The notes beneath the pieces were generated by a model, which saw only the letters and a list, made by a program, of their open reading frames with translations, had not been told where the DNA came from and did not search any database. DNA of 8,048 nt, taken from NCBI GenBank assembly GCA_039199225.1, contig JBCCSZ010000343.1, positions 1-8,048 of the forward strand. Direction: 5' to 3'. This document shows positions 5,931-8,048 of the stretch, piece after piece; the first letter of the stretch is position 1; each line of letters starts with the position of its first letter. Made by a program: the position numbers and the translations under genes. This DNA is from JBCCSZ01 sp039199225. Its GTDB lineage: Bacteria > Bacteroidota > Bacteroidia > Chitinophagales > Saprospiraceae.

Positions 5931-6737
5931 ATGGAAATCCTGTTATTGTTGGTTGCCATTCTTCCAGGCTTGCTGATTAGTTTTTTCAGCTTTCGCTACG
6001 ACTCTGACCGGCCGGAGCCCAAATTCCTGCTCGTCATCTGCTTTCTTTTGGGGATGTTCATCACCTTGCCAGCCATGAAGCTTGAATCTTATGGGGAAGC
6101 ATTGGGCTGGGAAAATCCGACACAATTCTGGCCACTATTCCTTTCCTCTTTCGTTTTGGTTGCTTTTACAGAAGAATTCGTAAAGTTCGCTTGCCTACTA
6201 TTGGTTCCTTATCAGCACAAGGCATTCGACGAACCCCTCGACGGCATTGTATACGCTGTGATGATCGGTATGGGCTTTGCCACGCTCGAAAATATTCTCT
6301 ATGCCAAGCAGTATGGGTTGGAAACCATTTTGTTTCGGGCCTTCACAGCGGTTCCGGCGCATGGCGTTTTTGCAGTCCTTACCGGCTACTATGCTGGCCT
6401 GGCCAAATTTGATCGGCCGCGCCAAATTCGTTTATTGGCCATTGGCTTTGGATTAGCAGTATTTATGCATGGGCTGTATGATTTTTTCATACTACAAGAA
6501 TACTACGAATGGATGATGGTCCTTTCGACCCTGACGCTTGCCATTGGTATTTTTTACGCCATCAAAATGATTCGCATGCACCGGGAGCGGAGGTCTCAAT
6601 TTCCACTGGCTTTTGAGGAAGGCCAGCCTCCCCTGGTAGATGAGCCAATCATTCTACCAGAAGAGGAACTTCCGTACAACGACATCAAGGATGACATCTT
6701 CGATGAATTGGAAAAGGACGATGAAGATCAACCGTAG
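5931..6737 (+). CDS. prsW: PrsW-family intramembrane metalloprotease (glutamic-type, CPBP-like)
   Basis: A 268-residue multi-pass membrane protein with about eight hydrophobic segments. The family motifs are all present: TEEFVKF (80-86, the two-Glu motif), ATLENILYA (117-125, Glu120), PAHGVFAV (142-149, His144) and MHGLYDFF (179-186, His180). These form the proposed metal-dependent active site inside the membrane. In Bacillus, PrsW makes the first cut of the anti-sigma factor RsiW; no anti-sigma factor is nearby here, so the substrate is unknown. Residues 226-268 form a strongly acidic, Pro-containing, presumably disordered tail after the last helix (ending ELEKDDEDQP). The start is 3 bp after the glycosyltransferase stop, so the two are probably co-transcribed and translationally coupled. 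Its 3' end overlaps the convergent PhyH-like gene by 10 bp. The symbol is a family-level name; in Bacteroidota such proteins need not regulate sigma factors. Confidence 0.9.
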   Translation: MEILLLLVAILPGLLISFFSFRYDSDRPEPKFLLVICFLLGMFITLPAMKLESYGEALGWENPTQFWPLFLSSFVLVAFTEEFVKFACLLLVPYQHKAFDEPLDGIVYAVMIGMGFATLENILYAKQYGLETILFRAFTAVPAHGVFAVLTGYYAGLAKFDRPRQIRLLAIGFGLAVFMHGLYDFFILQEYYEWMMVLSTLTLAIGIFYAIKMIRMHRERRSQFPLAFEEGQPPLVDEPIILPEEELPYNDIKDDIFDELEKDDEDQP

Positions 6738-7606
6738 ATGACCGACCTGGTTTTGTCTCCACTTTGAAGTTTCTCGACAAACTCTTGCTCGGACAATATC
6801 TTGTTTCTGTTTTCTACAAAACCCAAAGATTTGAGCTTTGGACGAGTGAGTAAGTGCTCCAAAGAATTCTTGATGAAAAATTCTGAATTCACTTCAAATA
6901 TTTCAAATTCGTTTTTGCCGCTGTTGACATCGTAATAGTAGACAACAGGATTTATTTCCTGTGGCAGTGTTTCGATTTGGATGGCATAGCGAGGATTGTC
7001 GGAGGTGTTACGGCCGGAATAATGAATCAGACTATCGTCGAAAATCAGTCCTTCACCTGCTTTCATGGGAATGACTTCCAGGTATTTCCCGATGAGTTCA
7101 TCCTCAAAATCACAGAAATAATGTGGGACGGTTGCTGCAGCAATGTCCGGTACAATTTTGTGGCTGCCTTCCACGACTTGAATGGCGCCGTTTTGACGAT
7201 CGACGTCTACGAGAGGCGTCCAAATGGTCAAGGTTGTATCGTTGATGTTTTCTGTTGTCGGCCAGTTTTGGTGAATTTGAAAAGTTCCTTTGCCCGGAGG
7301 TTTGACGTAGAAATTACTGGTCAATATCTTGTAGTCGATCAGGTATTGGTGCATGACCTTGGTAAAAATAGAATTGATCAACTCAGAGACTTTTCTCTTG
7401 TACTCGACATTCGAATCCAGAAAAGTACAGTGGTAGGTAGACCGACTGAGTCCTTTGCCATCTGGATCAAATTTATCGTCAGGTCGCATTTGCTGCAATT
7501 GGTTCAGTAAAGTGGTAACTGTTTCCTGGGGAATCAGATCGACTTTTACATACCCTTTCTTTTTGAATTCTGCTTCTTGCAAATCGTCTTTGAATATTCT
7601 TCTCAT
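6728..7606 (-). CDS. Phytanoyl-CoA dioxygenase (PhyH)-like Fe(II)/2-oxoglutarate oxygenase with HxN in place of HxD
   Basis: A 292-residue cytoplasmic protein. Residues 10-25 (EAEFKKKGYVKVDLIP) match the usual PhyH opening. The double-stranded beta-helix core runs from about 95 to 215: FYVKPPGKGTFQIHQNW (99-115), LTIWTPLVDVDRQNGAIQVVEGSHK (126-150) and LIHYSGRNTSDNPRYAIQI (193-211). Predicted metal ligands are His112 and His195, with Arg206 as the 2-oxoglutarate-binding residue. The acidic ligand of the HxD motif is Asn114 (codon AAC on the minus strand at 7265-7267), which may weaken or change iron binding. Residues 216-292 are an extra C-terminal region without a recognised domain. The substrate is unknown; PhyH relatives hydroxylate lipids, amino acids and natural-product intermediates. 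It starts 6 bp after the SGNH gene, indicating an operon. Confidence 0.85.
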   Translation of the reverse strand: MRRIFKDDLQEAEFKKKGYVKVDLIPQETVTTLLNQLQQMRPDDKFDPDGKGLSRSTYHCTFLDSNVEYKRKVSELINSIFTKVMHQYLIDYKILTSNFYVKPPGKGTFQIHQNWPTTENINDTTLTIWTPLVDVDRQNGAIQVVEGSHKIVPDIAAATVPHYFCDFEDELIGKYLEVIPMKAGEGLIFDDSLIHYSGRNTSDNPRYAIQIETLPQEINPVVYYYDVNSGKNEFEIFEVNSEFFIKNSLEHLLTRPKLKSLGFVENRNKILSEQEFVEKLQSGDKTRSVIYG

Positions 7607-7612
7607 GGCATT

Positions 7613-8048
7613 TTATTTTTGATTTATGGAAACTTCTTGCTTAATATTTTTTTGAATATCCTGTGTTAATCTATCAATGACCAATCGATTGGCTTCGGCA
7701 TTGGGATGGTGATCGGCGCCTACTTTTATTCGATGTTGATTTCTGGTAAAGAACTGAGAATAGTCGAGCAAATTGATTTGTGGATCTTCGATGTAAGACA
7801 GGATTTTATTGTCCTCACCCGGATAGACCAACATGTAAAAACTGGATTCTGGAAATTGCTCTTTAAATAACCGATGTGACTCTTCGATGATTTTTGCTGT
7901 TAGTTTGTAGTGCTTATCCTGAAGCCTAATCGGATAGTCCATATGGAGATTTTTCAACCACTTAATTTTCTCATATCGCTCGACAAATCCCGCTGACTCA
8001 AAGCTGCCTTTTCGCACCAATTTGTCGCCCTCAAAATCGTAATAAGGA
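7613..8048 (-). CDS. SGNH/GDSL-hydrolase-like protein, C-terminal part (cut by window edge)
   Basis: About 145 C-terminal residues are visible, and the frame is open to the right edge (first residues PYYDFEGDKLVRKG), so the true start is outside the window. A TTG at 8018-8020 lies inside the frame and is not a likely start. The segment SSFYMLVYPGEDNKI resembles the strand before the active-site region. GADHHPNAEANRLV near the end resembles block V of SGNH hydrolases, where Asp and His (D-x-H-P) complete the catalytic triad. The Ser, Gly and Asn blocks would be upstream and cannot be checked. Such proteins remove or transfer acyl groups on glycans or lipids, and some accompany membrane-bound O-acyltransferases. 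The PhyH-like gene follows after 6 bp on the same strand. Confidence 0.7.
   Translation of the reverse strand, partial: PYYDFEGDKLVRKGSFESAGFVERYEKIKWLKNLHMDYPIRLQDKHYKLTAKIIEESHRLFKEQFPESSFYMLVYPGEDNKILSYIEDPQINLLDYSQFFTRNQHRIKVGADHHPNAEANRLVIDRLTQDIQKNIKQEVSINQK

Noticed and set aside
6977..7510. 177-codon plus-strand open frame opposite the PhyH-like gene
   Set aside because: The minus strand encodes a recognisable oxygenase fold across the whole interval; the plus frame shows no family motif and no promoter.

Overview
The window looks like chromosomal DNA from a member of the Bacteroidota, most plausibly a Saprospiria- or Lewinella-like lineage. The reasons are the protein families present (a short CBS protein, TM2/TPR/SHOCT proteins, a GAF-SpoIIE phosphatase, a permease with a long periplasmic loop, a DUF3524 glycosyltransferase next to PrsW), the lack of strong Shine-Dalgarno sites, the moderate GC content, and a TAnnTTTG-type promoter element before one transcription unit. 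The assignment rests on family recognition, not on a database search.

Layout: the left 4.7 kb is all on the minus strand and reads right to left. It runs: an OppC/DppC-type ABC permease (4703-3459), a GAF + PP2C/SpoIIE-type phosphatase (3434-2205), a TM2-TPR-SHOCT protein (1989-1162), its tandem paralogue with a different membrane anchor (1079-351), and a CBS-domain protein cut by the left window edge (212-1). A 105-bp divergent promoter region (4704-4808) separates this from a plus-strand pair: a glycosyltransferase of the tRNA-queuosine mannosyltransferase (GTDC1/QTMAN, DUF3524) family (4809-5927) and, 3 bp later, a PrsW-type intramembrane metalloprotease (5931-6737). The right end is a minus-strand pair: an SGNH/GDSL-hydrolase-like protein cut by the right edge (8048-7613), followed after 6 bp by a phytanoyl-CoA-dioxygenase-like protein (7606-6728). 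The end of this last gene overlaps the end of prsW by 10 bp.

How the genes may work together: no single pathway ties the window together. The two TPR-SHOCT proteins are clearly a duplicated pair; they share about two thirds of their TPR residues by eye and have kept an Arg/Tyr-rich linker, but carry unrelated N-terminal membrane modules. The glycosyltransferase and PrsW are probably co-transcribed. The SGNH and PhyH-like genes form a second likely operon with an unknown small-molecule or glycan substrate.

The points most worth a second look are the bacterial homologue of an enzyme known for tRNA-queuosine mannosylation, the module-swapped TPR-SHOCT pair, and the HxN in place of HxD at the predicted iron site of the PhyH-like protein. 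I found no tRNA, rRNA, CRISPR array, insertion sequence or phage gene. No stretch longer than 300 bp lacks a gene; the largest gap is 215 bp (1990-2204).
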